The position numbers and the translations under genes were made by a program. 64,000 nt of DNA from Streptomyces sp. LBL. Its GTDB lineage: Bacteria > Actinomycetota > Actinomycetes > Streptomycetales > Streptomycetaceae. The stretch is taken from NCBI RefSeq assembly GCF_029893585.1, contig NZ_JARXYX010000026.1, positions 78,578-142,577 of the forward strand. The letters run 5' to 3'. Positions 16,195 to 25,028 of this stretch are shown here, piece by piece (the stretch's first letter is position 1; every line of letters starts with the position of its first letter). The notes under the pieces are model-generated. The model made no database searches and was not told the DNA's origin. It was given only the letters and a program-made list of their open reading frames with translations.

Positions 16195-17507
16195 GGGCGT
16201 CAACAGGCGGCAGAAAGGCCAGGGCCGCCGCATCCACGGTCACTCCCGACCAACAGGGTGATCGCCCGGGGTACAAGAACCTTCTGTGCACCCCGGGCGC
16301 CTGGCGTTTCCTGCTCCCCGGCTTCGCGGCACGCCAGCCCTTCGCGATGCTCACCGTCTCCATCGTGCTGCTGGTGCGGCACACCACCGGCTCCTACGCG
16401 ACGGCGGGCGCCGCCGCGGCCGTCACCGGTGTCGCCATGGCCCTGTTCGCACCCTGGAGCGGCCGCCTCGCCGACCGCTACGGACAGCGTGCGGTGCTGG
16501 TTCCGGGCATTGTGGCGCACTCCCTGTCCGGTCTCGCCCTCACAGCGCTCGCGCTCTCCCACGCCCCTTTGTGGGCACTGCTCGCGGCGGCCGTGCCCAC
16601 CGGCGCCTCCACACCCCAGATCGGGCCCATGGTGCGCGCCCGCTGGGCGGTGAAGCTCCAGGGCTCGCCCCTGATGTCCACCGCGGCGGCATTCGAGTCG
16701 GTCACCGACGAGTTCACCTTCGTCATCGGACCGCTGCTCGCCACCGCGCTGTGCACCGCGGTGGACCCGGCCGCCGGTCTGGTCACCGAGGCGTCACTGA
16801 CCCTGCTCGGCGGTCTGCTGTTCGCCGCCCGGAGGAGCACTCAGCCCTCGGTCGCCGTCGGCGCCGGGCACGCGCGCGTGGAGCGCACCTCCGCTCTGCG
16901 CATCCCCGGAGTACGCGTCCTGATCGTGGCCTTCCTCGGCATCGGTTCCGTCTTCGGCGGCATGCAGGTCTCGCTGGCCGCGTTCACCGAGTCGATCGGC
17001 GAACCGGGCCTGAACGGTGTCCTCTACGGCACCTTCGCCACCGGCAACATGCTCTCCGGCCTGGTCTGCGGCGCCATCGCCTGGAAGGCGGCCCCGAGGC
17101 GGCGGCTGCTCGTCGGGTACGCCGCCCTCGCGCTGACCGCGTCCGGCCTGTGGGCCGCCCACTCGGTACTCGTCCTGGCCGGCCTGGGTCTGCTCGTCGG
17201 CATGTGTGTCGCGCCGTCCCTGATCACCGGCTACACCTTGGTCGAGGACCTGGTCCCGGCCGGCGCCCGCACCGAGGCCTTCACCTGGCTGACCGGCGCG
17301 GTCGGGCTCGGCCAGGCGGCGGCCGTCACGATCGCCGGGCAACTGGAGGACCGCTTCCGGGGCGGCGCCGGGTTCCTGGTGCCGATGGGCGGCACGCTGC
17401 TCGCCCTGGCGACCCTCCTGGCGCTGCGTTCGCGGCTCGCGGCACGGCCTCGCGAGCGGACCGTGGCACGTGGCGTGGGACACCGCACACCGGTGACAGT
17501 GGACTGA
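16191..17507 (+). CDS. MFS transporter
   Basis: The product has 438 residues from GTG 16191. A TTG at 16026 gives a longer, poorly biased N-terminus that I do not trust. Twelve membrane helices are readable, starting at FLLPGFAARQPFAMLTVSIV, with the MFS loop GRLADRYGQRAVLVPG between helices 2 and 3. The second half begins near IPGVRVLIVAFLGIGSVFGG. The fold is that of drug/metabolite exporters common in actinobacteria. The substrate is unknown. It is followed by the CIRCE-controlled ruc gene but is not obviously co-regulated with it. Confidence 0.85.
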   Translation: MRASTGGRKARAAASTVTPDQQGDRPGYKNLLCTPGAWRFLLPGFAARQPFAMLTVSIVLLVRHTTGSYATAGAAAAVTGVAMALFAPWSGRLADRYGQRAVLVPGIVAHSLSGLALTALALSHAPLWALLAAAVPTGASTPQIGPMVRARWAVKLQGSPLMSTAAAFESVTDEFTFVIGPLLATALCTAVDPAAGLVTEASLTLLGGLLFAARRSTQPSVAVGAGHARVERTSALRIPGVRVLIVAFLGIGSVFGGMQVSLAAFTESIGEPGLNGVLYGTFATGNMLSGLVCGAIAWKAAPRRRLLVGYAALALTASGLWAAHSVLVLAGLGLLVGMCVAPSLITGYTLVEDLVPAGARTEAFTWLTGAVGLGQAAAVTIAGQLEDRFRGGAGFLVPMGGTLLALATLLALRSRLAARPRERTVARGVGHRTPVTVD

Positions 17508-17537
17508 TGCTCGGGAATACGTCAATATAGATCGTCG

Positions 17538-17564
17538 TTAGCACTCATCGAGTGAGAGTGCCAG
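17538..17564 (+). promoter_or_regulatory. CIRCE operator (HrcA binding)
   Basis: TTAGCACTC, nine bases, then GAGTGCCAG; the consensus is TTAGCACTC-N9-GAGTGCTAA, so 16 of 18 arm bases match. It ends 11 bases before the ruc start codon and overlaps the ribosome-binding site region (AGGAGG). HrcA is the heat-shock repressor that reads this operator. Confidence 0.88.
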
Positions 17565-17575
17565 GAGGAAGACAA

Positions 17576-17932
17576 GTGCCGACCTACCAGTACCAGTGCA
17601 CCGAGTGCGGCGAGGGCCTCGAGGCGGTGCAGAAGTTCACCGATGACGCCCTGACCGTATGCCCGAACTGCCAGGGCCGCCTCAAGAAGGTGTTCTCCGC
17701 GGTCGGCATCGTCTTCAAGGGCTCCGGCTTCTACCGCAACGACAGCCGCAGCTCCTCGTCGAGCAGCTCGCCGGCGTCGGCCCCGAAGCCGGCGACGACC
17801 ACGTCCGACGCCAAGCCGTCGAGCTCGACGAGCTCGACGAGCTCGACGAGCTCGTCATCGGCGTCCTCAACGTCCTCGGACTCGAAGTCGTCGGGCACCG
17901 GCACCTCGTCCAGCAGCAGCTCCGCCGCATAG
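17576..17932 (+). CDS. ruc: FmdB-family zinc-ribbon chaperone cofactor (Ruc-like)
   Basis: The product has 118 residues from GTG 17576 with AGGAGG upstream. Residues 1-55 form an FmdB zinc ribbon: PTYQYQCTECGEGLEAVQ and VCPNCQGRLKKVFS supply two CxxC pairs, followed by GIVFKGSGFYRND. The rest is a disordered Ser/Thr/Ala tail. The layout matches mycobacterial Ruc (redox-regulated protein with unstructured C-terminus), an HrcA-regulated chaperone partner whose cysteines sense oxidation. The CIRCE element directly upstream fits that identity. The tail is encoded by AGCTCGACG-type repeats. Confidence 0.85.
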   Translation: MPTYQYQCTECGEGLEAVQKFTDDALTVCPNCQGRLKKVFSAVGIVFKGSGFYRNDSRSSSSSSSPASAPKPATTTSDAKPSSSTSSTSSTSSSSASSTSSDSKSSGTGTSSSSSSAA

Positions 17933-17948
17933 GGACCGCTTCTTACGG

Positions 17949-17977
17949 GATCCTGCCGTCTGTCCGACGGCAGGATC
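17949..17977 (+). terminator. Hairpin terminator after ruc
   Basis: Perfect 12-bp arms (GATCCTGCCGTC and complement) flank the loop TGTCC, 17 bases after the ruc stop. Confidence 0.85.
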
Positions 17978-17989
17978 TTCGGCATCTGC

Positions 17990-18051
17990 GACGGCGGCCG
18001 TCTGTCCGATGGCGGCCGTCTGTCCGATGGCGGCCGTCTGTCCGATGGCGG
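17990..18051. repeat. 18-bp tandem repeat
   Basis: The unit GATGGCGGCCGTCTGTCC occurs three times plus a partial copy. Its core CCGTCTGTCC repeats the stem-loop of the terminator just before it, suggesting that it arose by duplication of that hairpin. Confidence 0.9.
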
Positions 18052-18103
18052 GGTCTTCAGCATCTGCGGCGGCTACTGCCTGTCGCGGCACTAGGGTGCG
18101 GGC

Positions 18104-18946
18104 ATGGCGAACAAGGCGAACGCAGAGATCGGCGTGATCGGCGGTTCCGGTTTCTACTCGTTCCTCGAGGACGTGACCGAGCTCCAGGTGGACACCCCCT
18201 ACGGGCCGCCCAGCGACTCCCTCTTCCTCGGCGAGGTCGCCGGCCGGCGGGTCGCCTTCCTGCCCCGACACGGACGCGGCCACCATCTCCCACCGCACCG
18301 CATCAACTACCGGGCCAACCTGTGGGCCCTGCGGTCCGTGGGCGTGCGCCAGGTCCTCGGCCCGTGCGCGGTGGGCGGCCTGCGCCCCGAGTACGGGCCG
18401 GGCACCCTGCTCGTGCCGGACCAACTGGTCGACCGGACCAAGTCCCGCCCGGGCACGTACTTCGACGGACTCCCGCTGCCGGACGGCACGATGCCGAACG
18501 TGGTGCATGTGTCCCTGGCCGACCCCTACTGCCCTGCCGGGCGTGCGGCCGCGCTGAAGGCGGCCCACGAGCGGGACTGGGAGGCGGTGGACGGCGGCGC
18601 ACTGGTCGTGATCGAGGGTCCGCGCTTCTCGACCCGTGCCGAATCGTTGTGGCACCAGGCCCAGGGCTGGTCGGTGGTCGGCATGACCGGACACCCCGAG
18701 GCCCCTCTCGCCCGTGAACTGGAACTCTGCTACACGTCGTTGACCCTGGTCACCGATCTCGACGCCGGCGCCGAGACCGGCGAGGGCGTCTCCCACGACG
18801 AGGTGTTGCGGGTGTTCGCGGCGAACGTGGACCGGCTGCGGGGTGTGCTGTTCGACGCGGTGGCCGCACTGCCCTCGACCGCGGAGCGGGACTGCCTGTG
18901 CATGAACGCGCTGGGCGGAATGGATCCGGGGTTCGTGCTGCCGTAG
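18104..18946 (+). CDS. S-methyl-5'-thioadenosine phosphorylase (PNP/MTAP family)
   Basis: The product has 280 residues from ATG 18104. It carries the phosphorylase motifs IGVIGGSGFYSFLED (phosphate-binding GGSG), AFLPRHGRGHHLPPHRINYR, GGLRPEYGPGTLLVPDQLVD, VVIEGPRFSTRAES, VVGMTGHPEAPLARELELCY and LVTDLDAG. The enzyme cleaves methylthioadenosine (or a related purine nucleoside) with phosphate in polyamine/methionine salvage. GGAMT/PEA-type residues here favour MTAP over plain PNP, but this is not decisive. It stands alone between repeat-rich gaps. Confidence 0.9.
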   Translation: MANKANAEIGVIGGSGFYSFLEDVTELQVDTPYGPPSDSLFLGEVAGRRVAFLPRHGRGHHLPPHRINYRANLWALRSVGVRQVLGPCAVGGLRPEYGPGTLLVPDQLVDRTKSRPGTYFDGLPLPDGTMPNVVHVSLADPYCPAGRAAALKAAHERDWEAVDGGALVVIEGPRFSTRAESLWHQAQGWSVVGMTGHPEAPLARELELCYTSLTLVTDLDAGAETGEGVSHDEVLRVFAANVDRLRGVLFDAVAALPSTAERDCLCMNALGGMDPGFVLP

Positions 18947-19150
18947 CGGCGACACGGGGCCGATACGCGGGGATGCGTAGGGATACGTAGGGATATAAAG
19001 CGATACAAGGCCGTGCGAGGGCAGGCGGAACGTCACGTTCGGGTGAGGGAGTTGTCCACAACTCGCCAGTAGCTCACAGGCCTCAGCGGGAATCGGCGCG
19101 AAGCCGCATCGTGGGATCGCAAGCCGATTCCTCGTCACAGGTGGTATCCC

Positions 19151-19801
19151 ATGCCCTTCGCTCCCGCACCCTGGCCCACGCGCTCACCCTCTTCCTCGCC
19201 CGCACCGTCTTCGTCCGGGCCCCCGTCTCCCTCCTCCCTTTCCTCCACTCCCTTTTCCTCCGCTCCCCATTCCTCCTCTCCCGTTTCCCCGCGCCCGCCA
19301 GGTCTGGATGCTCCCCCGACGTGCGAGGTCCCGCACTTCGCACCGGTTCGTGTGCGCGGCGGGCGGTATCAACTGCAGCGACTCGTACGACATCGAAGGC
19401 GGGCGGTGGCGGCCGGTCTCGTCGTCACGGCGGCCGCGGTCCTGGCGGCGGGGCCCCGGGAGACGGATCAGGCCCGGGGCCATCCCGTGGCGGATCCGGT
19501 TCGGGAACGCCGTGCCGTCCAGCTTGTGACGGCACCGGTGCGGATCGCCGACGGGGCCACAGTGCGACTGCTGCGGCCCGGTGACCGGGTGGACGTCATC
19601 GCCGCCGAGCAGACGGCGACGGGCGGCGACGCTCGCGTGGTCGCGCGCGGGGCACGGGTGACGAAGCTCCCGGAGGCGCTGGACACACCGGAAGACGCGG
19701 CCGGGGCAGGGGCGTTGGTGATGCTGTCGGTACCGCGTGCCACTGCGGCACGGCTCGCCGGCGCGAGCACGACGGCACGGCTGGCCGTGACACTGTGCTG
19801 A
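19151..19801 (+). CDS. SAF-domain protein, single membrane segment
   Basis: The product has 216 residues from ATG 19151 with AGGTGG upstream. The first ~65 residues are Ser/Pro-rich and possibly overextended; a GTG near residue 68 is an alternative start. A membrane segment lies at about residues 85-100 (AVAAGLVVTAAAVLAA) after a basic stretch. The outer part has the SAF/RcpC (CpaB-like) pattern VQLVTAPVRIADGATVRLLR and PGDRVDVIAAEQ, then VVARGARVTKLPE. Relatives help assemble pili or outer structures; the role here is unknown. mscL follows 138 bases downstream. Confidence 0.75.
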   Translation: MPFAPAPWPTRSPSSSPAPSSSGPPSPSSLSSTPFSSAPHSSSPVSPRPPGLDAPPTCEVPHFAPVRVRGGRYQLQRLVRHRRRAVAAGLVVTAAAVLAAGPRETDQARGHPVADPVRERRAVQLVTAPVRIADGATVRLLRPGDRVDVIAAEQTATGGDARVVARGARVTKLPEALDTPEDAAGAGALVMLSVPRATAARLAGASTTARLAVTLC

Positions 19802-19939
19802 GCCGGACAACCCGTATTCCGCGCGCTTCCCCGTCAAGTCCCTCGTTGAAGCCGCCCGACTGGACAGGGTCGCCACGACCTGACGTAGGTTGCGGAGCTG
19901 TTTGTTCCACACCCTGCGCAGGCGAGGAGAGTCCCCTAA

Positions 19940-20416
19940 ATGAGCGAGAAGAAGCCGAGCGTCTGGCATGGCTTCAAGGCCTTCCTGATGCGCGGGAACG
20001 TCGTCGATCTGGCCGTTGCGGTGGTCATCGGTGCGGCCTTCACCAACATCGTCAACTCCCTGGTGAAGGGAATCATCAACCCGCTGGTCGGAGCGATCGG
20101 TACGCAGAACCTCGACAGTTACTACTCATGCCTCAAGGACCCCTGCAAGGGCACGGGCGACCACGTGACCGGTGTCAGGATCCTGTGGGGATCCGTCCTC
20201 GGAGCCACTCTCACCTTCGTGATCACGGCGGCCGTCGTCTACTTCCTGATGGTTCTGCCCATGTCGAAGTACCTGGCGCGCATGGAGGCCCGGAGGAAGG
20301 CGAAGGAGGGTGCGCACGAGGTCATCGAGCTGACCGAGCTGGAGGTACTGAAGGAGATCCGCGACACGTTGCTCGCACAGCAGCGGCAGCGCGGTTCGGG
20401 CTACGAGAAGCGGTAG
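19940..20416 (+). CDS. mscL: Large-conductance mechanosensitive channel
   Basis: The product has 158 residues from ATG 19940 with GAGGAGAG upstream. The MscL hallmarks are present: amphipathic N-terminus WHGFKAFLMRGNVVDLAVAV, TM1 to the pore constriction, IINPLVGAIG, a short periplasmic loop with two Cys (SCLKDPCKG), TM2 LGATLTFVITAAVVYFLMV, and a charged C-terminal helix bundle. It opens under membrane tension to release solutes on osmotic downshock. Confidence 0.95.
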   Translation: MSEKKPSVWHGFKAFLMRGNVVDLAVAVVIGAAFTNIVNSLVKGIINPLVGAIGTQNLDSYYSCLKDPCKGTGDHVTGVRILWGSVLGATLTFVITAAVVYFLMVLPMSKYLARMEARRKAKEGAHEVIELTELEVLKEIRDTLLAQQRQRGSGYEKR

Positions 20417-20444
20417 CGGGGGCGGTCCGCGGCGCCCGGCGGGC

Positions 20445-20621
20445 TCAGAGGTGGTGGGGCGGCTTCTCATCGAGGAAGCGCTTCAGGTCGGCCGCGCTGT
20501 CGCTGCCGGGCAGCTCGCCCCATCCCCGGTCCGTGTCGTCCGAGGACTGCCGGTCCAGCGGGTCGTCGAAGATCAGCGCGGGCTTCGGCTCGCGCGGCTC
20601 GGAGTCGGGGACGGTACTCAT
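20445..20621 (-). CDS. Small acidic conserved-type protein
   Basis: The product has 58 residues from ATG 20621; the open frame extends upstream but with poor bias. The sequence is acidic and Asp/Pro-rich (PALIFDDPLDRQSSDD, WGELPGSDSAADLKRFLDEK). No domain was recognised and it is probably cytosolic. It is convergent with mscL and divergent from the ltrA fragment. High GC3 in this frame supports coding. Confidence 0.6.
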   Translation of the reverse strand: MSTVPDSEPREPKPALIFDDPLDRQSSDDTDRGWGELPGSDSAADLKRFLDEKPPHHL

Positions 20622-20695
20622 GCGTTCAGGGTACGGCCCGGAGGCGAACCCTCGCTTGCGAAGCCCTGCACAGGCATGTCGGTGGGGCATCTGCT

Positions 20696-21235
20696 GTGCC
20701 GGCGACGGTCGCCGTGAAGTCGGGCATCGGCGAGAACGACGCGCTGGGCGACCTGCTGCCGATCGCCGCGGGTGGGCTGCTGATCATTTTCGCCGCCTGG
20801 TGGATCTACTTCGTGGTGCCTATCCACGGTCATCTGCGCACCAGCGGGCAGGCGTTCCAGTGGGGATACGGCCGCTACCTGGTCTTCGCCTCGGCGGCGG
20901 CGATCGGCGCCGGGCTGGAGGTCGCGGTGGAGCAGGCGCTCGGCAAAGCGCACATCTCCACGCTGGCCGCGTCAGCGGCCGTGACCCTGCCGACGGCGCT
21001 GTACCTGCTCACCGTGTGGGCGCTGCACGCACGGCACTTCAAGGTGGGCATCACTCAGCAACTGGTGCTGCCGACCACCGCACTCCTGGTGATCGTCTGC
21101 ACCTTCCTCGGCGACTGGGCGGTGCTCGCGGCAGGCATCGTGTCGGCGCCGGCGGTGGCGGTCGGTTCGACGCTGACGGCACGCATGGCCTCGTGGGAGA
21201 GCGGGGTGGGGTCGCAGGCGGCCCGAACCGTCTGA
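20696..21235 (+). pseudogene. LtrA-like protein, N-terminal half missing
   Basis: The open frame gives 179 residues from GTG 20696. It resembles only the C-terminal part of low-temperature-requirement protein A: IGENDALGDLLPIAAGGLLI, AAWWIYFVVPIHGHLR and YGRYLVFASAAAIGAGLEVA, then four more helices. The family is usually near 380 residues with twelve or so helices; about half is absent and no remnant is visible upstream because a small leftward gene begins there. It is either a decayed gene or a short membrane protein. Confidence 0.6.
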
Positions 21236-21294
21236 GCCCGGCTGAAGGGCGCGGGAGCGCACCGGCCCCCGGTGCCTGGACAAGACTGGGGCCC

Positions 21295-22401
21295 ATGACA
21301 GTTGACGCATTGACGGACGTCGCCGGTGTCCGGGTGGGACACGCCACACGTACCGGCGGGGGCTGGCTCACCGGGACCACGGTCGTGCTCGCGCCGGAGG
21401 GCGGGGCCGTGGCCGCCGTCGACGTACGCGGCGGCGGGCCCGGCACCAAGGAGACCGACGCGCTCGACCCGCGCAACCTGGTGCGGAAGGTCGACGCGAT
21501 CGTGCTGACCGGCGGCAGCGCGTACGGGCTGGACGCGGCCTCCGGGGTGATGGCCTGGCTGGAGGAGCGGGGCCGCGGAGTACGGGTCGGGGCGGACCCG
21601 GCGCACGTCGTCCCGGTGGTGCCCGCGGCCTGTGTCTTCGACCTGGGGCGGGGCGGCGACTTCCGGGCCAGGCCGGACGCGGCCACGGGACGCGCCGCGG
21701 TCGAGGCGGCCGCGGCGAGCGAGGCCGGCGTGCGGGTGCCGCAGGGGTGCGTGGGCGCGGGGGCGGGCGCCACGGTCGGTCCGCTCAAGGGCGGTGTCGG
21801 CACCGCGAGTACGGTCCTCGGCTCGGGTATCACGGTGGCCGCGCTGGTGGTGGCCAACGCGGCGGGCGCGGTGACCCACCCGGAAACGGGCGTGCTGTAC
21901 GGGGAGTTGTTCCAGGGGCGCGTGGCGTACCCGGAGCCACATGTCCATGAGGCCGCACTCCGGCGCCTCACCGAGGCCGCCGGGCGGAACACCCCGCCCC
22001 CACTCAACACCACCCTGGCGGTGGTCGCCACCGACGCGGACCTGTCGAAGGCCCAGGCCCAGAAAATGGCCGGCACGGCTCACGACGGCATCGCCCGCGC
22101 CGTACGCCCAGTGCACCTCCTCCACGACGGCGACACGGTCTTCGCCCTGGCCACCGGCACCCGCTCCCTCGGCCCCGCCGACCCTGGCAGCCCCGGCAGC
22201 CCTGTCACCGACCCTGACGTCACGGACCAGCACGTCACGGACCAGCACGTCACCGACAACCCCCTCGCCCTCAACGAGATCCTCGCGGCCGCGGCCGACA
22301 CCGTGACCCGCGCCATCGTCCACGCCGTCCGCGCGGCGGAACCGGTGGACGGGCCGGGCGGTGCGTGGCCGTCGTACGGGGAGTTGTACGGGCACGCATA
22401 G
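21295..22401 (+). CDS. P1-family (DmpA/NylC-type) N-terminal nucleophile peptidase
   Basis: The product has 368 residues from ATG 21295. It carries peptidase S58 motifs: VDALTDVAGVRVGHATRTGG at the start, GGGPGTKETDALDPRNLV, VLTGGSAYGLDAASGVMAWL and VGAGAGATVGPLKGGVGTAS. The self-cleavage site is LNTTLAVVATDADL, with Thr239 after Asn238 as the expected new N-terminal nucleophile, as in NylC. Relatives hydrolyse N-terminal amino acids, amides or nylon oligomers. A 15-bp repeat inserts VTDQH units near residues 300-320, within a loop. Confidence 0.9.
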   Translation: MTVDALTDVAGVRVGHATRTGGGWLTGTTVVLAPEGGAVAAVDVRGGGPGTKETDALDPRNLVRKVDAIVLTGGSAYGLDAASGVMAWLEERGRGVRVGADPAHVVPVVPAACVFDLGRGGDFRARPDAATGRAAVEAAAASEAGVRVPQGCVGAGAGATVGPLKGGVGTASTVLGSGITVAALVVANAAGAVTHPETGVLYGELFQGRVAYPEPHVHEAALRRLTEAAGRNTPPPLNTTLAVVATDADLSKAQAQKMAGTAHDGIARAVRPVHLLHDGDTVFALATGTRSLGPADPGSPGSPVTDPDVTDQHVTDQHVTDNPLALNEILAAAADTVTRAIVHAVRAAEPVDGPGGAWPSYGELYGHA

Positions 22402-22413
22402 GGGGACCTGCAC

Positions 22414-22467
22414 GGGGAAGTCCAGGGGAAGTCCAGGGGGAGTCCAGGGGGAGTCCAGGGGGAGTCC
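22414..22467. repeat. 11-12-bp tandem repeat
   Basis: AGTCCAGGGGG-type units occur about five times just after the peptidase stop, followed by a (CGACGGC)4-like run near 22530-22560. Nothing else is seen in the 294 bases between the peptidase and the L,D-transpeptidase. Confidence 0.85.
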
Positions 22468-22695
22468 GCACAGGGAGGCGCAGCGCGAGGTGCACGGGGA
22501 AGTACAGGGAAGCCGCTGGGCGGTCGTCGACCGACGGCCGACGGCCGACGGCCGACGGCCCGGGTATGGCGATTGTCCCGGTTGTGTCACGCGAAGGCGT
22601 TCATCCCCGCCGCTGGGAACCCGACCCGTCCTCGATCCCCTCTTTCTCCACGCACTGGAGCGGATCACCCACACCACATGAACCGGGAGCAGCTC

Positions 22696-23913
22696 GTGAC
22701 AAGGCCGGACACAACAACGCGGCGTGTGCTCGGGGTAGGTGCCGTCCTGACGGTCGGCGCCCTGACCCTGACGGCCTGCGGTGGAAGCGCGGACACCGGG
22801 ACCGACGGCAAGGGCGGTGACGGCTCGCCCCGCACGTCCGCCGCGAAGATCCTCATCTCGGCGAAGAACGGTTCGACCGGTGCGTCGATCAACTCGACCG
22901 GTGTGCAGGTCACGAACGGCACACTGACCGGGGTGAAGATGACGGTCGCGGGTACGGGCCGGCCTGTCACCGGGACGTTGGCGGCGGGCGGTGGCGGGTG
23001 GAAGCCGAAGGAACAGCTGGAGCGCGGGACGAAGTACGAGATATCGGCGACGGCGAAGGACTCAAAGGGCAAGGCGACCGCCGCGGACTCCGTGTTCACC
23101 ACCGTCTCCAAGGCGAACAGCTTCATCGGCACGTACACGCCCGACAACGGGACGACGGTCGGCGTCGGGATGCCGGTGTCGTTCACCTTCGACAAGGCCA
23201 TCACCGACAGGAAGGCCGTTCAGTCACACATCACGGTCAGTTCCAGCGGCGGGCAGAAGGTGGTCGGGCACTGGTTCGGGGCGCAACGGCTCGACTTCCG
23301 GCCCGAGGAGTACTGGAAGGCCGGATCCAAAGTCACGATGAAGATCGACCTGGACGGGGTCAAGAGCACGAACGGCGTCATCGGGGTGCAGAAGAAGACC
23401 GTCACCTTCACGATCGGGCGCTCACAGGTGTCGACGGTCGATGTGAACGCGCAGACCATGACGGTGGTGCGGGACGGCAGGACCCTCAGGAAGGTGCCGA
23501 TCTCGGCGGGCAGCCCCGAGTTCACCACGTACAACGGACAGATGGTGATCTCCGAGAAGTACCCGCAGATCCGGATGGACAGCAGGACGGTCGACCTCGC
23601 CAACGCGTACAACATCCCGGACGTCCCGCACGCGATGCGGCTGACGAGTTCGGGGACCTTCATCCACGGCAACTACTGGTACAACAAGGCCAACCCGCCC
23701 TTCGGCCGCGAGGGCACCAGCCACGGCTGCGTGGGCCTGCAGGACGTACGGGGCGCCCAGGGCGACACGACGGCCAAGTGGTTCTACGACAGCTCGATCC
23801 TCGGGGACGTGGTGATCGTCAAGCACTCCCCGGACAAGACGGTGACTCCCGACAACGGGCTCAACGGCTGGAACATGGCATGGAGCGAGTGGATCGCGGG
23901 CAGCGCCACCTGA
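22696..23913 (+). CDS. Lipoprotein L,D-transpeptidase
   Basis: The product has 405 residues from GTG 22696, chosen for GGGAG seven bases upstream rather than the ATG at 22678. A lipoprotein signal ends in LTLTACG (Cys28). Two Ig-like domains follow (residues about 50-125 and 135-225, the second starting FIGTYTPDNGTTVGVGMPVS). Next comes a YkuD catalytic domain with SSGTFIHGNYWY and the active site REGTSHGCVGL (Cys345). It makes 3-3 cross-links in peptidoglycan outside the membrane, as mycobacterial Ldt enzymes do. It is monocistronic. Confidence 0.94.
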   Translation: MTRPDTTTRRVLGVGAVLTVGALTLTACGGSADTGTDGKGGDGSPRTSAAKILISAKNGSTGASINSTGVQVTNGTLTGVKMTVAGTGRPVTGTLAAGGGGWKPKEQLERGTKYEISATAKDSKGKATAADSVFTTVSKANSFIGTYTPDNGTTVGVGMPVSFTFDKAITDRKAVQSHITVSSSGGQKVVGHWFGAQRLDFRPEEYWKAGSKVTMKIDLDGVKSTNGVIGVQKKTVTFTIGRSQVSTVDVNAQTMTVVRDGRTLRKVPISAGSPEFTTYNGQMVISEKYPQIRMDSRTVDLANAYNIPDVPHAMRLTSSGTFIHGNYWYNKANPPFGREGTSHGCVGLQDVRGAQGDTTAKWFYDSSILGDVVIVKHSPDKTVTPDNGLNGWNMAWSEWIAGSAT

Positions 23914-24099
23914 TCCCGGCCCGAACCGCAAGCAGCCGCTGACCGGCGATTTTTGACGAATCATCCGTTCTCGTGGGAACTTTCCCCGCGGACCGGGCGT
24001 TTTCCCGGCATACGTTTCCTCGGTTCGCGGACATGATGTCCGACCGAGGGGCTACGGTATGCACCCACAAGGTGACATGCAGCAACGCCGGGAGAAACC

Positions 24100-24846
24100 T
24101 TGAGCGTTCCGTACGAGAGGGCAGCGTACGAACCACCCGAGTCGCCCGAGTCTCCGGAGGAGCACCTCGCGCGGCTCCTCGGCCGTGCCCTGAACTCCTT
24201 CGAGCTGCCCGACGAGACGATGGCGCGGCTGGACTGCGCGCTGGCGCACGACAGTTCGCTGCACTCCGCGCACCACAGCGCGGGGCTGCACCGCGAGACG
24301 TACCGGCACACCTGGCTGCTGGTCGACGGTTCGGCGCTCACCCTGTGGGAGCTCGTCCACAACACCGCCCCGGACGGCGTCCCGCAGCACGAGGTGTATG
24401 TCGACCAGGAGGAGCTGCGCACCGCCACCGCGCGGCTTCCGCTGCCGCCGGACGCCCCGGACTTCGAGCTGCCGGTGACGGTCCAACTCTCGCCGGTCAG
24501 CTTGCCGCGCCACGCGTATGTGTCGGACAACTCGGCGGACCACGCGCGTCGGCTGCTGCGCCGGGCGGAGAACGCGGACCGGCCGGGCACGGACACGGCC
24601 ACCCTGCTGGCCACGGCATGCGCCCACCAGATCATCCAGGCCTTCGGGCGCCTGGGCCGGACGGGCCGCGCCGGGCTGTGTTTCTCGCTCTACGAGCACG
24701 CGTTCCTGCTGCGCGACGGCGAGGAGGTCTCCCTCTGGGAGGTCGAGCACACGGCCACACCCGACGGCCGGCACATGTGCGAGGTGTACCTGAGCGAGGA
24801 CCGGGCCAGGGACGCGATGGAGCGGCGGGCGGCACAGCTCTCCTGA
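24100..24846 (+). CDS. DUF6227-type conserved Streptomyces protein
   Basis: The product has 248 residues from a TTG at 24100 preceded by GGGAGA. It begins SVPYERAAYEPPESPESPEE and contains two similar halves around TWLLVDGSALTLWELVHNTA and FLLRDGEEVSLWEVEHTATP, i.e. an internal duplication of a VHN/VEHTA(P)DG-H-EVY(V/L) block. There is no signal peptide or catalytic motif and the function is unknown. The upstream region has a dyad GGACATGATGTCC (24029-24041) and a 14-codon open frame (24059-24103) whose TGA overlaps this TTG. Confidence 0.75.
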   Translation: MSVPYERAAYEPPESPESPEEHLARLLGRALNSFELPDETMARLDCALAHDSSLHSAHHSAGLHRETYRHTWLLVDGSALTLWELVHNTAPDGVPQHEVYVDQEELRTATARLPLPPDAPDFELPVTVQLSPVSLPRHAYVSDNSADHARRLLRRAENADRPGTDTATLLATACAHQIIQAFGRLGRTGRAGLCFSLYEHAFLLRDGEEVSLWEVEHTATPDGRHMCEVYLSEDRARDAMERRAAQLS

Positions 24847-25028
24847 GGCGGGACACCCGGCTTGCCTGCGGGCGGGCGCACAGCCTGCCGACCCGGGGGC
24901 GCACAGGCTGCGGACGGGCTGGGCGCGCAGGCTGCGAACGGGCTGTTGGCAGCCGAGGTGCGCAGCCTGCGCGACGCACGAGATGCGGGTTCGGGGTGCG
25001 CGGGGCGCACAGGCTCTGCCCGGTGTGG

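Noticed and set aside
16026..16200. Known riboswitch (cobalamin, SAM-IV, ydaO) upstream of the MFS gene
   Set aside because: None of the conserved core motifs I know of these classes could be found.
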